Translations under genes and position numbers: made by a program
Part shown: piece after piece, positions 54,390 to 63,862 of the stretch
How positions within the stretch are numbered: position 1 is the stretch's first letter
Layout: every line of letters begins with the position of its first letter
Assembly: GCF_025751435.1 (NCBI RefSeq)
Contig: NZ_JAOWKY010000001.1
Coordinates: 1,749,537 to 1,813,536 of the forward strand
Source: Albidovulum marisflavi
GTDB lineage: Bacteria; Pseudomonadota; Alphaproteobacteria; Rhodobacterales; Rhodobacteraceae
Direction: 5' to 3'
DNA length: 64,000 bases
Notes under the pieces: generated by a model
What the model was told of the DNA's origin: nothing
Database searches by the model: none
Seen by the model: the letters and a program-made list of their open reading frames with translations, nothing else

Positions 54390-54968
54390 ATGGGTAGACC
54401 AAGAACATACTCCCGGGATGTTGTGCTCGAAAGGGCCATGGGTGCGTTTTGGCAGAACGGCTACGTGGCAACGTCCGTAAGCGATGTCGTCCGCGAGACC
54501 GGGCTGAATACAGCCAGCATGTACAAGGAGTTCGGTGACAAGGACGGGCTTTTCCGGGAAGCGTTGGGTTACTATCGCGGTCATGTCATCGGCCCTCGCT
54601 ACCAGATCCTGCGTGACAATCCCAACTTGGCCGGTGTCGAGACCTTCTTGAAGAATGTTCTGACCGGGGCCGCCAAGACCGAGTACAAAGGCTGCCTGAT
54701 GATGAACCATCTGGCGCAGAAACACGCGATCAGCCCGGAAGCAGCCGAGCAGGTCGAGGCATTCTGCGCCGAGATCGAATCATTGGTTGAAACCGCACTT
54801 CGGAACGCCCAGTCGGATGGGGATATCGCGCCCGACAAGGACGCCAAAGAGCTTGCCAGCTTCATCGTGTTCTGCGTTCACGGAGCGGTTCTCTACGGGC
54901 GTCATGACAGTAAAAAGGACGAAATTTCAGTATTTTATGATATGATTATCGGCGCACTCAAGCACTAG
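54390..54968 (+). CDS. TetR family transcriptional regulator
   Basis: A 192-residue repressor with the N-terminal helix-turn-helix (VVLERAMGAFWQNGYVATSV, then ETGLNTASMYKEFGDKDGLF). The C-terminal domain resembles the TetR_C_16-like group of AcrR relatives (KGCLMMNHLAQKHAISPEAA). It is followed by a SnoaL-like gene in the same direction, with a second AT-rich box between them. AT-rich flanks contrast with the GC-rich surroundings. Confidence 0.92.
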   Translation: MGRPRTYSRDVVLERAMGAFWQNGYVATSVSDVVRETGLNTASMYKEFGDKDGLFREALGYYRGHVIGPRYQILRDNPNLAGVETFLKNVLTGAAKTEYKGCLMMNHLAQKHAISPEAAEQVEAFCAEIESLVETALRNAQSDGDIAPDKDAKELASFIVFCVHGAVLYGRHDSKKDEISVFYDMIIGALKH

Positions 54969-54990
54969 CGGCGCGTACGGACCAATTTTA

Positions 54991-55010
54991 AAGTAGTTAT
55001 TTTAAAACAG
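54991..55010 (+). repeat. AT-rich box upstream of the SnoaL-like gene, possible operator
   Basis: AAGTAGTTATTTTAAAACAG resembles the box before tetR. Around it, TTTTAAAGTAGTTATTTTAAAA contains two copies of TTTTAAA. It is 74 bp ahead of ATG 55084. Confidence 0.5.
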
Positions 55011-55083
55011 TTGATTTAATATCCCTCTATCAGCCGGGCTGACCATGGCACTGGGCTGGATCGACAAACAGGGGAGAACCACC

Positions 55084-55497
55084 ATGACGATTTCCGAATC
55101 CGCAATGGCCTTCTTCGACGCCTGCGAAACCGGCAAGGGCTGGGATGCGTGCAAGGCCTTTTGCCATGAGGGCGCCGCCTTTTCGTGCCAAGCTGATGCG
55201 CTGGGGGATGTATCGACAGTTGAGGCATATACGGGCTGGACGGCTGGGCTTTTGACGCCCATCCCAGATGGTCATTACGATCTCAAGTCGTTCTCGACCG
55301 ATCACCAACGAAACATCGTGGTCGCCACGTCGGTATTCCGAGGGACACAGACCGGAGAAGGCGGTCCGGTTCCCCCGACAGGCAAATCCGTTGCTGCGGA
55401 GTATGCCTATGTCATGGAGTTCGAGGGAGACAAAATTGCTCGAATGACCAAGATCTGGAACGACGGCCATTCTCTGAAACAGCTTGGTTGGGCTTAG
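55084..55497 (+). CDS. SnoaL/NTF2-like protein
   Basis: A 137-residue protein with the cone-shaped NTF2 fold implied by MTISESAMAFFDACETGKGW at the start and EYAYVMEFEGDKIARMTKIW near the C-terminus, the usual SnoaL-like ending. ATG 55084 follows GGGAGA; ATG 55045 would add 13 residues. Likely repressed by the adjacent TetR protein. Substrate unknown. Confidence 0.85.
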   Translation: MTISESAMAFFDACETGKGWDACKAFCHEGAAFSCQADALGDVSTVEAYTGWTAGLLTPIPDGHYDLKSFSTDHQRNIVVATSVFRGTQTGEGGPVPPTGKSVAAEYAYVMEFEGDKIARMTKIWNDGHSLKQLGWA

Positions 55498-55994
55498 ACG
55501 CCCGCTAGACCGGGAAGTTCAACAGAGCGGCGTCTGTACTCGCGATCCGGGCCAGGTTCGGTGCCGGCTGCGAGGCGTTGCTTCGGGTTCAGGCCGGCCG
55601 TTCGCGACAGTGACGCGGTCCAGGATGCCACCTGACTGCGCTTCTATGCAAGGCCGGCCCTTGGCTGCCATCCAGAACGGATTACCGATGCTGCGGCGCG
55701 GCCCGCCGAAGCCGCCTTTCGAAGCGTGCTGAATGGGAGAGGCGTCGGAGATCAGGAAAGCGGACGTTTCAACTATTCGTAGTGTGCTGCCGAACCGCAA
55801 CTTCCAGCCCGAGGCCAGCGATCCCCAAAGCCCCGGAACTGATCTGCTGCAACTCAAATGGTCTTCGGTTGAAAGCGAGCTGGCGTAGCCTCGCCGATCC
55901 GCTATCAATGCCTGTTCAGCACGCCCATCGGCAGCCACGGCACAGCCGCCCGCCGCCGTTATGAGAGAGTCGCGTGGAGATGCGCACTCGCCAT
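55498..55994. other. 497 bp gap with no supported gene
   Basis: Frames cross this region on both strands but none has a ribosome site or familiar wording. It may hold eroded island DNA. Confidence 0.5.
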
Positions 55995-57073
55995 TCAGGC
56001 TCGCCCGACCCCTGCAAGGGCGCCGGTGGGCGCGCGGGAGAGGGGCAGCCGGGGGAGCTGGGTGAGCCCGTCCAGCTTGTCCCGGAGGGTCGCGGTTTCG
56101 GTAAGGCGCTCCGCGGTCAGACCCTGTCCGGTATGCCCCAGAATGTCCTTGCGAACGTTGTCCCGGACACCCGCCGGGCCAAGGGCGGTGGCGACGTAGT
56201 GGCGGAAGGAGTGAAGCACCTTGCTCTCCGGGTTCCCTGAAAGCTCCTTCTTCAGGATTTTCCGGAACCGGAAGTCGATCTTGTCGCCCCATCTCGCGCC
56301 TTGCGTAGGCCGCATGTCCGGGAAGAGGTCGGCGTCGCCCGCCGCGCGCCGGGCCTCGAGATATTCGATAAAGCCCAGTTCCAGAATCTGCGGGTGAACC
56401 GGAAGGTCGCGGCGAGAGGCGGCGTTCTTGAGGCCGCGGTTGATGTTCTTTCGGATCCGGAAGAACAGGATCCTGTCCTCGGTCAGAACCTCCTCGGTCA
56501 GAAGCCCGGCGATTTCCGCCCGCCGCGCGCCCGACAGCGCGGCGATCAGCGGCACCCAGTAGAGCCCGTCGTGGATGATCTCGGGGCCGGGTTTCTGCCA
56601 GGCCTGGCGCAGCCCGCGCCCATGCCAGACAGGATGGCCGAAGATCGCCTGCACGTCCTCTGCGGTGAGGGCCGGGCGTTCATCGCGCTCGCGGCCGGAC
56701 TTGCGCAGGCGCAGCCAGCCGAGGTCGATCCGCAGGGTGTTGTCGAAGCCCTCGGCCCGGGCCTTGTTCAGAACCTGGCCGAGATAGTCGAGGTTGCGGT
56801 TGATCGTCGTGACCGACAGGCCGCGGTCCTGATCGGGAAGGGCCTCGGCGTCCTTCAGGATCTGCGGGCATCGTCGCGGGAAAGGCCTTGGGTCATCATC
56901 GTATCGAAATGGGAATAGCTTTTTGTGGTGACAATCGGGCCGAGACGCCGCGCAATCAAGGGGTCATTCGTGCACAGGCTGATCTGCATTATCCGGCTAC
57001 CAAGCGCCGCGGGCAGGCGCCTGCGCCAGGCATAGGTCGCGCCGCGCCGGAAGGTGTTCGATTGCAGTCCCAT
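55995..57073 (-). pseudogene. tyrosine-type integrase with a single-base frameshift, beside tRNA-Asn
   Basis: The N-terminal part starts at 57073 (MGLQSNTFRRGATYAWRRRL) and reads to TTKSYSHFDTMMTQGLSRDD, then stops at 56855. The rest continues in another frame: ILKDAEALPDQDRGLSVTTI, NRNLDYLGQVLNKARAEGFD and the catalytic domain (LSGARRAEIAGLLTEEVL; KVLHSFRHYVATAL; ILGHTG) to 55995. Near 56868 the sequence CCCGCAGATCC appears to lack one C; adding it would join the halves as DDARQILKDAE. Restored length would be about 360 residues. It faces away from the 3' end of tRNA-Asn, the usual position for an island integrase. Confidence 0.85.
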
Positions 57074-57196
57074 AGGCGCCTCCATCTGAAGGCGCCTACG
57101 AGGCCAAGCTGGCAATTCCGGTCACATGTATGACAGGAACGTGCGATTCACCCGAAAACGGGCGATTGCCATACGATCACAAGGACTTGGGAAGTT

Positions 57197-57271
57197 TGGC
57201 TCCGGCGGTAGGGATCGAACCTACGACCAATTGATTAACAGTCAACTGCTCTACCGCTGAGCTACGCCGGA
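57197..57271 (-). tRNA. tRNA-Asn (anticodon GTT)
   Basis: The minus strand folds as a cloverleaf: acceptor TCCGGCG/CGCCGGA, D arm GCTCAGCGGTAGAGC, anticodon arm TTGACTGTTAATCAA with GTT, and T arm GTAGGTTCGATCCCTAC. The discriminator G at 57200 is followed by an encoded CCA (57199-57197). Its 3' end faces the broken integrase, suggesting it served as the attachment site. Confidence 0.97.
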
Positions 57272-57340
57272 ACACGGGGGGCGATATAGCAAGCGTTGCT
57301 GGGGGCGTCCAGAGGCTTTTGTCACAAAATATGCAATCTC

Positions 57341-58234
57341 TCAAATCCGCCTGAAAACGGGTGTTTCGCCCGGTCTTTCATGGGGTGCAACCAGGCTTCT
57401 TTCTTCAAGATCAACAAGATGGGCCAGGACGTTGCGGGCGGCCGCACCCAGGAGCGCGGGCGGGATATCGGTGTAGATGAGGCGGGCGATGGCGGCGGCG
57501 TCCGCCTGGCCTTCGCTCAGCGCGGCGAGGATCTGCGCTTCGCGTTCGCGGCGGTGGGAGGCAAGGAACGCAATGCGGCCAGCGGGATTCTCCACGGGCT
57601 CTCCATGGCCGGGATAGAGCCGCGTCGCCCCGTGTCGGGCCAACTTGTCAAGGCTTTCCATGTAGGCTCCCATGTCTCCGTCCGGCGGAGAGACCAGAGA
57701 ACTGGCCCAGCCCATCACGTGATCGCCCGAGAACACCCGATCCCCCCAGGCAAAGCACAGGTGATTTCCCAAGTGTCCCGGCGTGTGGATCGCGCGCAGG
57801 GACCATCCTTGGCCTTCGACAAGTGTTCCATCCGGCAGTTCTTCGTCCGGGCGAAAGTCGTGGTCGATGCCCTCGCCACCGCCAACCGTTTCTTCAAGCG
57901 CCAGGGCAGACATGCGGGCGCTTCGCCCCGCCCGCGCGTCCCCGAAGGCCAGAACCGGGGCGCCGGTCGCTTCCGCCAGGCCTCGGGCAAGCGGCGAGTG
58001 ATCCAGATGACTGTGCGTGACGAAGATATGGCTGACGGTCTCACCCTTGGCGAGCGTGGCAAGGATCGCTGCCAGATGCAGTGCCATGTCCGGTCCGGGG
58101 TCGATGACCGCGACACGGCCTGCGCCAAGAATGTAGGTGTTGGTCCCGGTGTGGGTCATCGGTGAAGGGTTCGGAGCCCTCAGAAGCCGCAGACCAGGCT
58201 CCAGTTGTACCGGTCCGCCGATCCGATCCTGCAT
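57341..58234 (-). CDS. MBL-fold metallohydrolase (LACTB2-like)
   Basis: A 297-residue metallo-beta-lactamase-fold hydrolase. The zinc motif VTHSHLDHSPL gives His74, His76, Asp78 and His79; IHTPGHLGNHLCF and FSGDHVMGW supply the other ligands. A C-terminal winged-helix-like segment (AAARNVLAHLVDLEERSLV) is typical of LACTB2-type endoribonuclease relatives. The start at ATG 58234 has AGGAAG upstream. It is divergent from the sensor kinase, 42 bp apart. Confidence 0.92.
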   Translation of the reverse strand: MQDRIGGPVQLEPGLRLLRAPNPSPMTHTGTNTYILGAGRVAVIDPGPDMALHLAAILATLAKGETVSHIFVTHSHLDHSPLARGLAEATGAPVLAFGDARAGRSARMSALALEETVGGGEGIDHDFRPDEELPDGTLVEGQGWSLRAIHTPGHLGNHLCFAWGDRVFSGDHVMGWASSLVSPPDGDMGAYMESLDKLARHGATRLYPGHGEPVENPAGRIAFLASHRREREAQILAALSEGQADAAAIARLIYTDIPPALLGAAARNVLAHLVDLEERSLVAPHERPGETPVFRRI

Positions 58235-58276
58235 CTTCCGCTTCCTCTCTTGCTGCCGCGCCGCTAGGGTCCGACC

Positions 58277-59617
58277 ATGCCCAATAAGCCGATCTCTGCA
58301 AGCGTGAAACGGATCCTGCCCCGCGGGCTTTATGGCCGCGCGGCACTGATCCTCATCCTGCCCGTTCTTGTCGTGCAACTGGTGGTGTCCGTCGCGTTCC
58401 TTCAGCGCCATTTCGAGGGTGTCACGCTGCAGATGACGCGCAATATCGTGCTGGAGATCCGCCTGCTGATCGACACGATGGAAGCTGCCGGACCGGCAGG
58501 CCGCTCCGCCGCAGAGGAATTGGCGGGGCCGCTTGCGCTGGATCTTGAGTGGGGGCGGGTGCCGGACAGGGACCTGCGGGTGTTCTATGATTTTTCGGGA
58601 AGGGTCGTGATCGCGACCTTGCGCGAAAACCTTCCCGAAGTCGGTTTCGTCGATCTTTCCGACCTGGGGCGGGTACGCCTGGGGCTTGCGACCTCCGCGG
58701 GGACTGCAGAGGTCGCGTTCGATCGGCGCCGTGTGTCGGCCTCGAATCCGCACCAGCTTCTGGTCTTGATGGTGGCGACCGGCTTGCTGATGACGATGAT
58801 CGCCTTCGTGTTCCTGCGCAACCAGTTGCGCCCGATCCGCAGGCTTGCCATCGCCGCGGAAGCCTTCGGACAGGGCAGGGTGCTGCCGTACAACCCTTCC
58901 GGTGCGACCGAGGTGCGCGCGGCGGGACATGCGTTCCTGCATATGCGCGAACGGATCGAACGGCAGAGAGAGCAGCGCACGCTGATGCTGAGCGGTGTCA
59001 GCCACGACCTGAGGACACCATTGACGCGTCTCAAGCTAGGCCTGTCGATGCTTCCCGAGGACAATGATACGGCTGCGATGTTGCGCGACGTAGATGACAT
59101 GCAGGTCCTGACCGATGCCTTTCTTGCCTTCGTGCGCGGGGTGTCCGCGGACGAGACCGCAGAACCTTGCGACCCCTCCGAAATAGCCGAGGCTACCGTC
59201 GCCGATTTTCGTCGGACCGGTGCGAACGTGACGCTTGGGGACAAGGTCGGAAAGCTGCGCATGCCTCTGCGGCCCCATGCGATCCGCCGTGCATTGGAAA
59301 ACCTGATCGGCAATGCGGTGCGCTACGGGCGCCGGGCCGAAGTCTCGGTCCTGCGGCAGGGAGGGCGGATTGTCTTGCGCGTCGAGGATGACGGGCCGGG
59401 CATCCCGGAATCGCGCCGGGAAGAGGCGCTGAGGCCCTTCACGCGCCTCGACGCGGCGCGCAACCAGGATCGCGGATCCGGGGCTGGGCTTGGTCTGGCG
59501 ATCACCGCCGACATCGCAAGGGGCCACGGCGGGCAGCTTCGCCTGGGTCAAAGCGACAGGCTGGGTGGCCTGATGGCCGAAATCGTGCTTCCGATCAGTC
59601 TGGTTGATCCGAGCTGA
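58277..59617 (+). CDS. membrane sensor histidine kinase (EnvZ-like)
   Basis: A 446-residue kinase. Two membrane helices (22-43 and 162-181) flank a periplasmic sensor region of about 120 residues. A HAMP linker follows (LRPIRRLAIAAEAFGQGRVL), then the H-box SHDLRTPLTRLKLGLSML with His243, and the ATPase domain with N box (ALENLIGNAVRYG), G1 (DDGPGIPE) and G2 (GSGAGLGLAI). Order and length match EnvZ of alphaproteobacteria. No response regulator gene is in the visible flanks. Confidence 0.93.
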   Translation: MPNKPISASVKRILPRGLYGRAALILILPVLVVQLVVSVAFLQRHFEGVTLQMTRNIVLEIRLLIDTMEAAGPAGRSAAEELAGPLALDLEWGRVPDRDLRVFYDFSGRVVIATLRENLPEVGFVDLSDLGRVRLGLATSAGTAEVAFDRRRVSASNPHQLLVLMVATGLLMTMIAFVFLRNQLRPIRRLAIAAEAFGQGRVLPYNPSGATEVRAAGHAFLHMRERIERQREQRTLMLSGVSHDLRTPLTRLKLGLSMLPEDNDTAAMLRDVDDMQVLTDAFLAFVRGVSADETAEPCDPSEIAEATVADFRRTGANVTLGDKVGKLRMPLRPHAIRRALENLIGNAVRYGRRAEVSVLRQGGRIVLRVEDDGPGIPESRREEALRPFTRLDAARNQDRGSGAGLGLAITADIARGHGGQLRLGQSDRLGGLMAEIVLPISLVDPS

Positions 59618-59843
59618 TCACAAGAATAAATATAAATAAAACAAATACCTGATACTATTTGTTAAGGCGTGTTCATGCTGCGGAGGCGAATTTGCGCCAC
59701 GTGTCCGGCGAGAGGAAGCTAAAGGACGCTTGCGCCTCTCGGTTCCGACGTTCCCCGACCCATGGCCGCGCCACCACTCCTTGCTTCCGCGTCGCGAATG
59801 TCCAAGCCATTAGCCGCTTTGGCTTGGGTAGATCCGATTGCCG

Positions 59844-61781
59844 CTATTCCGGAAGCCCGGCCATCCGCAATCCCTCTATCCAGTCCTCGATGACCGCCTC
59901 CGACCAGTAACCGCGGCGAAGCGAAGAGATCCGGAAGTCCGGATCCTGCTCCAGGATCCTTCGCCTGGTCTCTTGCGTCTCCGAGTCTCGACCAAGGTGC
60001 GCGTAACAACTGGCCAGGCGGCTGAGTGCCCAGACCTTCAGGTTCGTCCGACGTTTGTATGCCTCTATCGCGTCCTCATAGCGCCGTGCCGACAGGAAGG
60101 CGTCGCCCAAAAGCAACCAATACCATTCGGGATGAAACGGGTTCAGCCGCATCGCCTCGCGGATCATCGCGATGCCTTCATCTGGCCGACCCGAGTCCGA
60201 AAGTATCGCCCCGTAGGTCATCCTTGCGTTTGCGTCGTTCGGATTGATTTCAAGCGCGCGTTCGATATGGCGCCGCTCATCTTCGAACTCGCGCAGGTAG
60301 CTGTGCAGGCTTGCCAACAACCATCGGATCTTGCCGTCGTCCGGATCAAGCGAAAGGGCATGCTCGATACGCGTCTTGCAATCGACAAGAAGCGATCTCG
60401 GCGCGGCGTCGTAACCGCTGATCACGACCTCTGCAAATGCCAGGTATGCCTGCGCCAGCGCATGGTTCGGATCAAGCCGCAACGCTTCGCGAAATAGCGC
60501 GGCTGCCTTTTCGTTGTCATCCGGGGCGTAGCCGCGCAGATGCTTGATGCCGCGAAGGACGCATTCGCAGGCCGCCGGGGACGGGTTGCGGCGGCTTTGT
60601 TCGACGATGGTGTCTTCCATCCGGTTGTGAATGGTCGTGATGATCGCTCTGGCGATCTGGTCTGGAATGGCCAGCGCTTCGCCGGCCTCGCATTCGAAGA
60701 CGTCACTCCAAGTCTGCGCGCGGCTGGCGCCCTCGACAAGTCGAACTGTGATACGCATTCGCGATGCGTTGGCCTGGATGCTGCCCTGCATCAGCAGCAT
60801 GACGCCAAGCCGCCGCGCGATCTCGGTCGTGTCGCTTGACTCGCTTGCCACGGCGGCAGAGGAGTATTGGTCGATCACGAAGACGGATCGGAACCTGCCC
60901 AAGCCGGTCGCGATCTCCTCTGCCAGACCTTCGCAAAGAAAACTCAGCCGCTCGTTTCCGCTAAGGTTGCGGAAGGGAAGGATTGCGATCGAGGGCCGAT
61001 CCGCGATGTCGTGGGTCGCGATTGCATCTTGTCCGGGATGGGGCGTGTGTGACTCGCCTGGTCCCGTAAGGATGTCGCGATACAGGTCCTCGGTCTCGCG
61101 GTCCGGATCGACATCAAGTTCTTCGCGCAGTGCAGCCCGGCAACGGGCGTAAAGCTTCAGGGAGGATGAACGCTCGCCCCGCGCGCTGCTGATCCTCATC
61201 ATTGCTCGGTAGACAGGTTCAAGCGCGCGGTCCTGGCTTAGAAGCTTTCGGCCCAGCCCCATGGCGGCTTCCAGGTCTGCCTCGGGCAGAACCGAGATCG
61301 AAGCCGCCGTCACAAGGCGCTCGGCCAGACCGTCCAGCCGGGCGCGCTCTTCCGTGACCCAGCGTTCGAATTCGGGTGTGGAAAAGTCGAACCCGTCCAG
61401 CAGAGGCCCGCAATAAAGCTCGGAAATTTCGGCTGTCAGGACGGCTGAAGCGCAGCCCTCGGCAAACTCGACGGCATCGATGGCAATTCCGGACGTGTCC
61501 AGCACGACGCTTTCCTTGTCGCCCGACAAGGGATCCAGCCCGGCCGCACGGAAGACGCTGCGCAGGACGGCCAGCGACTGGCGCAGGCTGCCGCGCGCCT
61601 GGGCGTCGGCCCGATCGGCCCACAGAAGCGACGCAAGCCTTTCGCGCGACTGCGCCCGCCCGCCCTGAAGTGAAAGGAACGCCAGCAATTGGCGGTCTTT
61701 CTTCGTGGGCAGGGAAAGTGCCTCTCCCTCGGATGTGCTGAGGCGGAAGCCTCCTAGAAGATCAAGCCGAAAGCGCCGCAT
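59844..61781 (-). CDS. BTAD-type transcriptional regulator with TolB-like and TPR domains
   Basis: A 645-residue protein built like the regulator at 29000-30946: winged helix (FRLDLLGGFRLSTSEGEALS; LASLLWADRADAQARGSLRQ), BTAD domain to about 245, TolB/FlgO-like domain (PSIAILPFRNLSGNERLSFL; CEGLAEEIATGLGRFRSVFV) and TPR repeats (ALRLDPNHALAQAYLAFAEV; ALEINPNDANARMTYGAILS). ATG 61781 has GGAG eight bases upstream. It is divergent from the small gene/chaC pair. Signal and targets unknown. Confidence 0.88.
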   Translation of the reverse strand: MRRFRLDLLGGFRLSTSEGEALSLPTKKDRQLLAFLSLQGGRAQSRERLASLLWADRADAQARGSLRQSLAVLRSVFRAAGLDPLSGDKESVVLDTSGIAIDAVEFAEGCASAVLTAEISELYCGPLLDGFDFSTPEFERWVTEERARLDGLAERLVTAASISVLPEADLEAAMGLGRKLLSQDRALEPVYRAMMRISSARGERSSSLKLYARCRAALREELDVDPDRETEDLYRDILTGPGESHTPHPGQDAIATHDIADRPSIAILPFRNLSGNERLSFLCEGLAEEIATGLGRFRSVFVIDQYSSAAVASESSDTTEIARRLGVMLLMQGSIQANASRMRITVRLVEGASRAQTWSDVFECEAGEALAIPDQIARAIITTIHNRMEDTIVEQSRRNPSPAACECVLRGIKHLRGYAPDDNEKAAALFREALRLDPNHALAQAYLAFAEVVISGYDAAPRSLLVDCKTRIEHALSLDPDDGKIRWLLASLHSYLREFEDERRHIERALEINPNDANARMTYGAILSDSGRPDEGIAMIREAMRLNPFHPEWYWLLLGDAFLSARRYEDAIEAYKRRTNLKVWALSRLASCYAHLGRDSETQETRRRILEQDPDFRISSLRRGYWSEAVIEDWIEGLRMAGLPE

Positions 61782-61951
61782 GTCACAGACTCCGGTGGTG
61801 CGCACGGCAGGGCGATTTAACAGTCATTTCACGATCCACGACCTTCGCAACTGTTTTTTTCAGCATGAATTGACGGAGGTCGCACGGATTATTTGACGGA
61901 GGCCACCCAAGCTGAGGCCAAGCAAACGAAAATTGCCAGCGGAGGTGCCCC

Positions 61952-62149
61952 ATGAAAACGCTCTTCACATACCTTGGGCGGTCACTCTTCCTTCCCTCGT
62001 TTGAAGCATCGGACAGCGGAAGCCCTTACGACGACGACCCGGACCCCTGCCTTGGCATCGACTGCAAGATGGAGCAGGCCCTTCTGGCGTGCTTCCATAG
62101 CGAAGGGGCGCGCCAGTATCTTGACTACGTATGCAGGTGCCGCGAATGA
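61952..62149 (+). CDS. small hypothetical protein coupled to chaC-like gene
   Basis: A 65-residue protein, MKTLFTYLGRSLFLPSFEAS onward, with an acidic middle (SPYDDDPDPCLGIDC) and six residues of Cys/Arg near the end (YVCRCRE). Four cysteines in the last 33 residues could bind metal or form disulfides. GGAGGT lies seven bases before ATG 61952. It overlaps the next gene by ATGA. Family not recognised. Confidence 0.72.
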   Translation: MKTLFTYLGRSLFLPSFEASDSGSPYDDDPDPCLGIDCKMEQALLACFHSEGARQYLDYVCRCRE

Positions 62150-62865
62150 CCAGGCATGAGTTTCCGTACCGCGATATGGCGCTGACGCCGGAATTGGTGG
62201 CGCTGTGCGATCGACAAGTCCCGCCGACGGACGACGACCCTGACCATGTCGCCTTCAGTGACGCCGATTATGACAGGGCCGCCCAAGAGCTTCTGGCCGT
62301 GCTTGAAGGAGATCCGATCTGGGTTTTCGCGTATGGATCGCTGCTGTGGAACCCTGCGGCCGAGCCCTCAGAGCGTCGCGTCAGCACAGCAAGGGGCTGG
62401 CACCGCTCCTTCTGCATCGAGATGCGAAACTGGCGCGGGACCGTGGAACGGCCAGGCCTTATGATGGCGCTCCGCCGCGGCGGGCTTTGTACGGGCGTGG
62501 CGCAGCGGTTCGATGCACGGGACCGCCATCGACTGATGGCTGATCTTCTCAAGCGGGAAATCGGCGGGCCAATCGGGCTGTCTTCGCTGCGACTCATCCC
62601 GCTCTCCTCGGACTGGGATCAAATCCGCGCGCTCTGTTTCTACGCAGAGCCTCAAGATGTCGCGGGAACGCCGGAGCGCTCCGATGAAGAGGTGGCGGCG
62701 ATCCTTTCTCTGGCTTGCGGCACTGCCGGATCAGGCGCCGAGTACCTTTACAAGACTGTCGCCGCGCTTTTGGACCATGGTATCCGCGATCCACATCTTT
62801 GGCGGCTTCAGGAACTTGTGGCCGCTTCGATAAGGGCGCGGCTGGATTCCAGCCCGTGCGCATGA
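62146..62865 (+). CDS. gamma-glutamylcyclotransferase (ChaC family)
   Basis: A 239-residue enzyme that releases 5-oxoproline from glutathione or gamma-glutamyl peptides. The substrate loop VFAYGSLLWNP is near residue 62, and the catalytic glutamate sits in GTAGSGAEYLYKT near 200. WHRSFCIEMRNWRGTVERPG is a family block. ATG 62146 is chosen because of the ATGA overlap with the small upstream gene; an upstream start at 62131 is possible. Confidence 0.9.
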   Translation: MTRHEFPYRDMALTPELVALCDRQVPPTDDDPDHVAFSDADYDRAAQELLAVLEGDPIWVFAYGSLLWNPAAEPSERRVSTARGWHRSFCIEMRNWRGTVERPGLMMALRRGGLCTGVAQRFDARDRHRLMADLLKREIGGPIGLSSLRLIPLSSDWDQIRALCFYAEPQDVAGTPERSDEEVAAILSLACGTAGSGAEYLYKTVAALLDHGIRDPHLWRLQELVAASIRARLDSSPCA

Positions 62866-62984
62866 GACGAATATCGTGAAGCATGCGCCATGCATCCGGA
62901 GGGGCGAGGTTGATCCGCGTCAAGGCAGTCGGAGCGTCGGGGGGCTAAGCTTTGACCAGCCCAAAACGAACTACGGAGGTTCCG

Positions 62985-63287
62985 ATGTTTAGGTTAGCCC
63001 TGTTGTCGGCATTGCTTGCGATGCCCGCCTTCGCCGACCCGGGCGAGTATGGGCACATGATGGATTGGGGATACGGCTACGGCTTCGGGATGATGTTCGG
63101 ACCGGTAATCTGGATCATCGTCCTTGGGCTTGTCGTTGTGGGTGTTGTCTGGGTCTTCCGGCAACACGACTCCGGCTTCAAGGCGGGTGGCAAACCCGAT
63201 GCGCTGTCCGAACTCGACATGCGTCTGGCCAAGGGGGACATCGACCCGGAGGACTATGCGGCTCGCAAGAAGCTTCTGGGCGGCTGA
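62985..63287 (+). CDS. exported or membrane SHOCT-domain protein
   Basis: A 100-residue protein: cleavable-looking signal (LALLSALLAMPAFA), a Met/Tyr/Gly-rich stretch (YGHMMDWGYGYGFGMMFG) that could bind copper, one membrane helix (VIWIIVLGLVVVGVVWVF) and a C-terminal SHOCT motif (LDMRLAKGDIDPEDYAARKK). GGAGG precedes ATG 62985. It is convergent with a CueR-type regulator, fitting a metal-stress role. Confidence 0.85.
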   Translation: MFRLALLSALLAMPAFADPGEYGHMMDWGYGYGFGMMFGPVIWIIVLGLVVVGVVWVFRQHDSGFKAGGKPDALSELDMRLAKGDIDPEDYAARKKLLGG

Positions 63288-63321
63288 CATGTCGCGATCA
63301 TCGACGGCGCCGCGTTCGGGT

Positions 63322-63720
63322 TCACCTGGCGGACTGGTGCGCGCCCATTTCCTCAAGGATCGCGCATTCCGGGCCGTCATCGCCATGGCATTGTGCGATC
63401 AGCGTCTGCAGCCGGGACTCGAGCGCCCGCAAGGATGCGATCTTTGAGCGAACAGCAGTCAGGTTCTCAACCGCCAGCGCACGGACATCGCGACTGGCGC
63501 GATGCTCATCCTCGTTCAGGCACACGAGTTTCTGACATTCCGCAAGCGTGAACCCCATCTGGCGCCCCTGTGCGACCAGATGAAGCCGATCCATATCGCG
63601 TCCGCTGAAGTCGCGATAACCGTTTGCAGCGCGCGAGGGTTTCACAAGGCCGATGTCCTCGTAATACCGTATCGTCTTGATGGGCAGTCCGGTGCGCTGC
63701 GCGACGTCGCCGATGTTCAT
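63322..63720 (-). CDS. MerR family copper-type regulator (CueR-like)
   Basis: A 132-residue regulator. The N-terminal MerR helix-turn-helix reads MNIGDVAQRTGLPIKTIRYY, with the wing EDIGLVKPSRAANGYRDFSG. A long dimerisation helix follows, and the metal loop has Cys111 and Cys119 (CHGDDGPEC), the Cys-x7-Cys spacing of CueR. ATG 63720 has GGGAG upstream. Copper efflux genes are not in the window, but the convergent SHOCT protein is a common neighbour. Confidence 0.92.
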   Translation of the reverse strand: MNIGDVAQRTGLPIKTIRYYEDIGLVKPSRAANGYRDFSGRDMDRLHLVAQGRQMGFTLAECQKLVCLNEDEHRASRDVRALAVENLTAVRSKIASLRALESRLQTLIAQCHGDDGPECAILEEMGAHQSAR

Positions 63721-63862
63721 GGCCGACTCCCTTTTTCGCGTCATCATAAACCTTGGGGGTGTCCGCAAACCGTGTTGGCCCGCTATGCGGACGAAGCTGC
63801 CGTTGCTGAATGCGCATCTGCGCTTTAGGGTTTCCGGCAATCTTGGTTAAGATGAGCGCACT

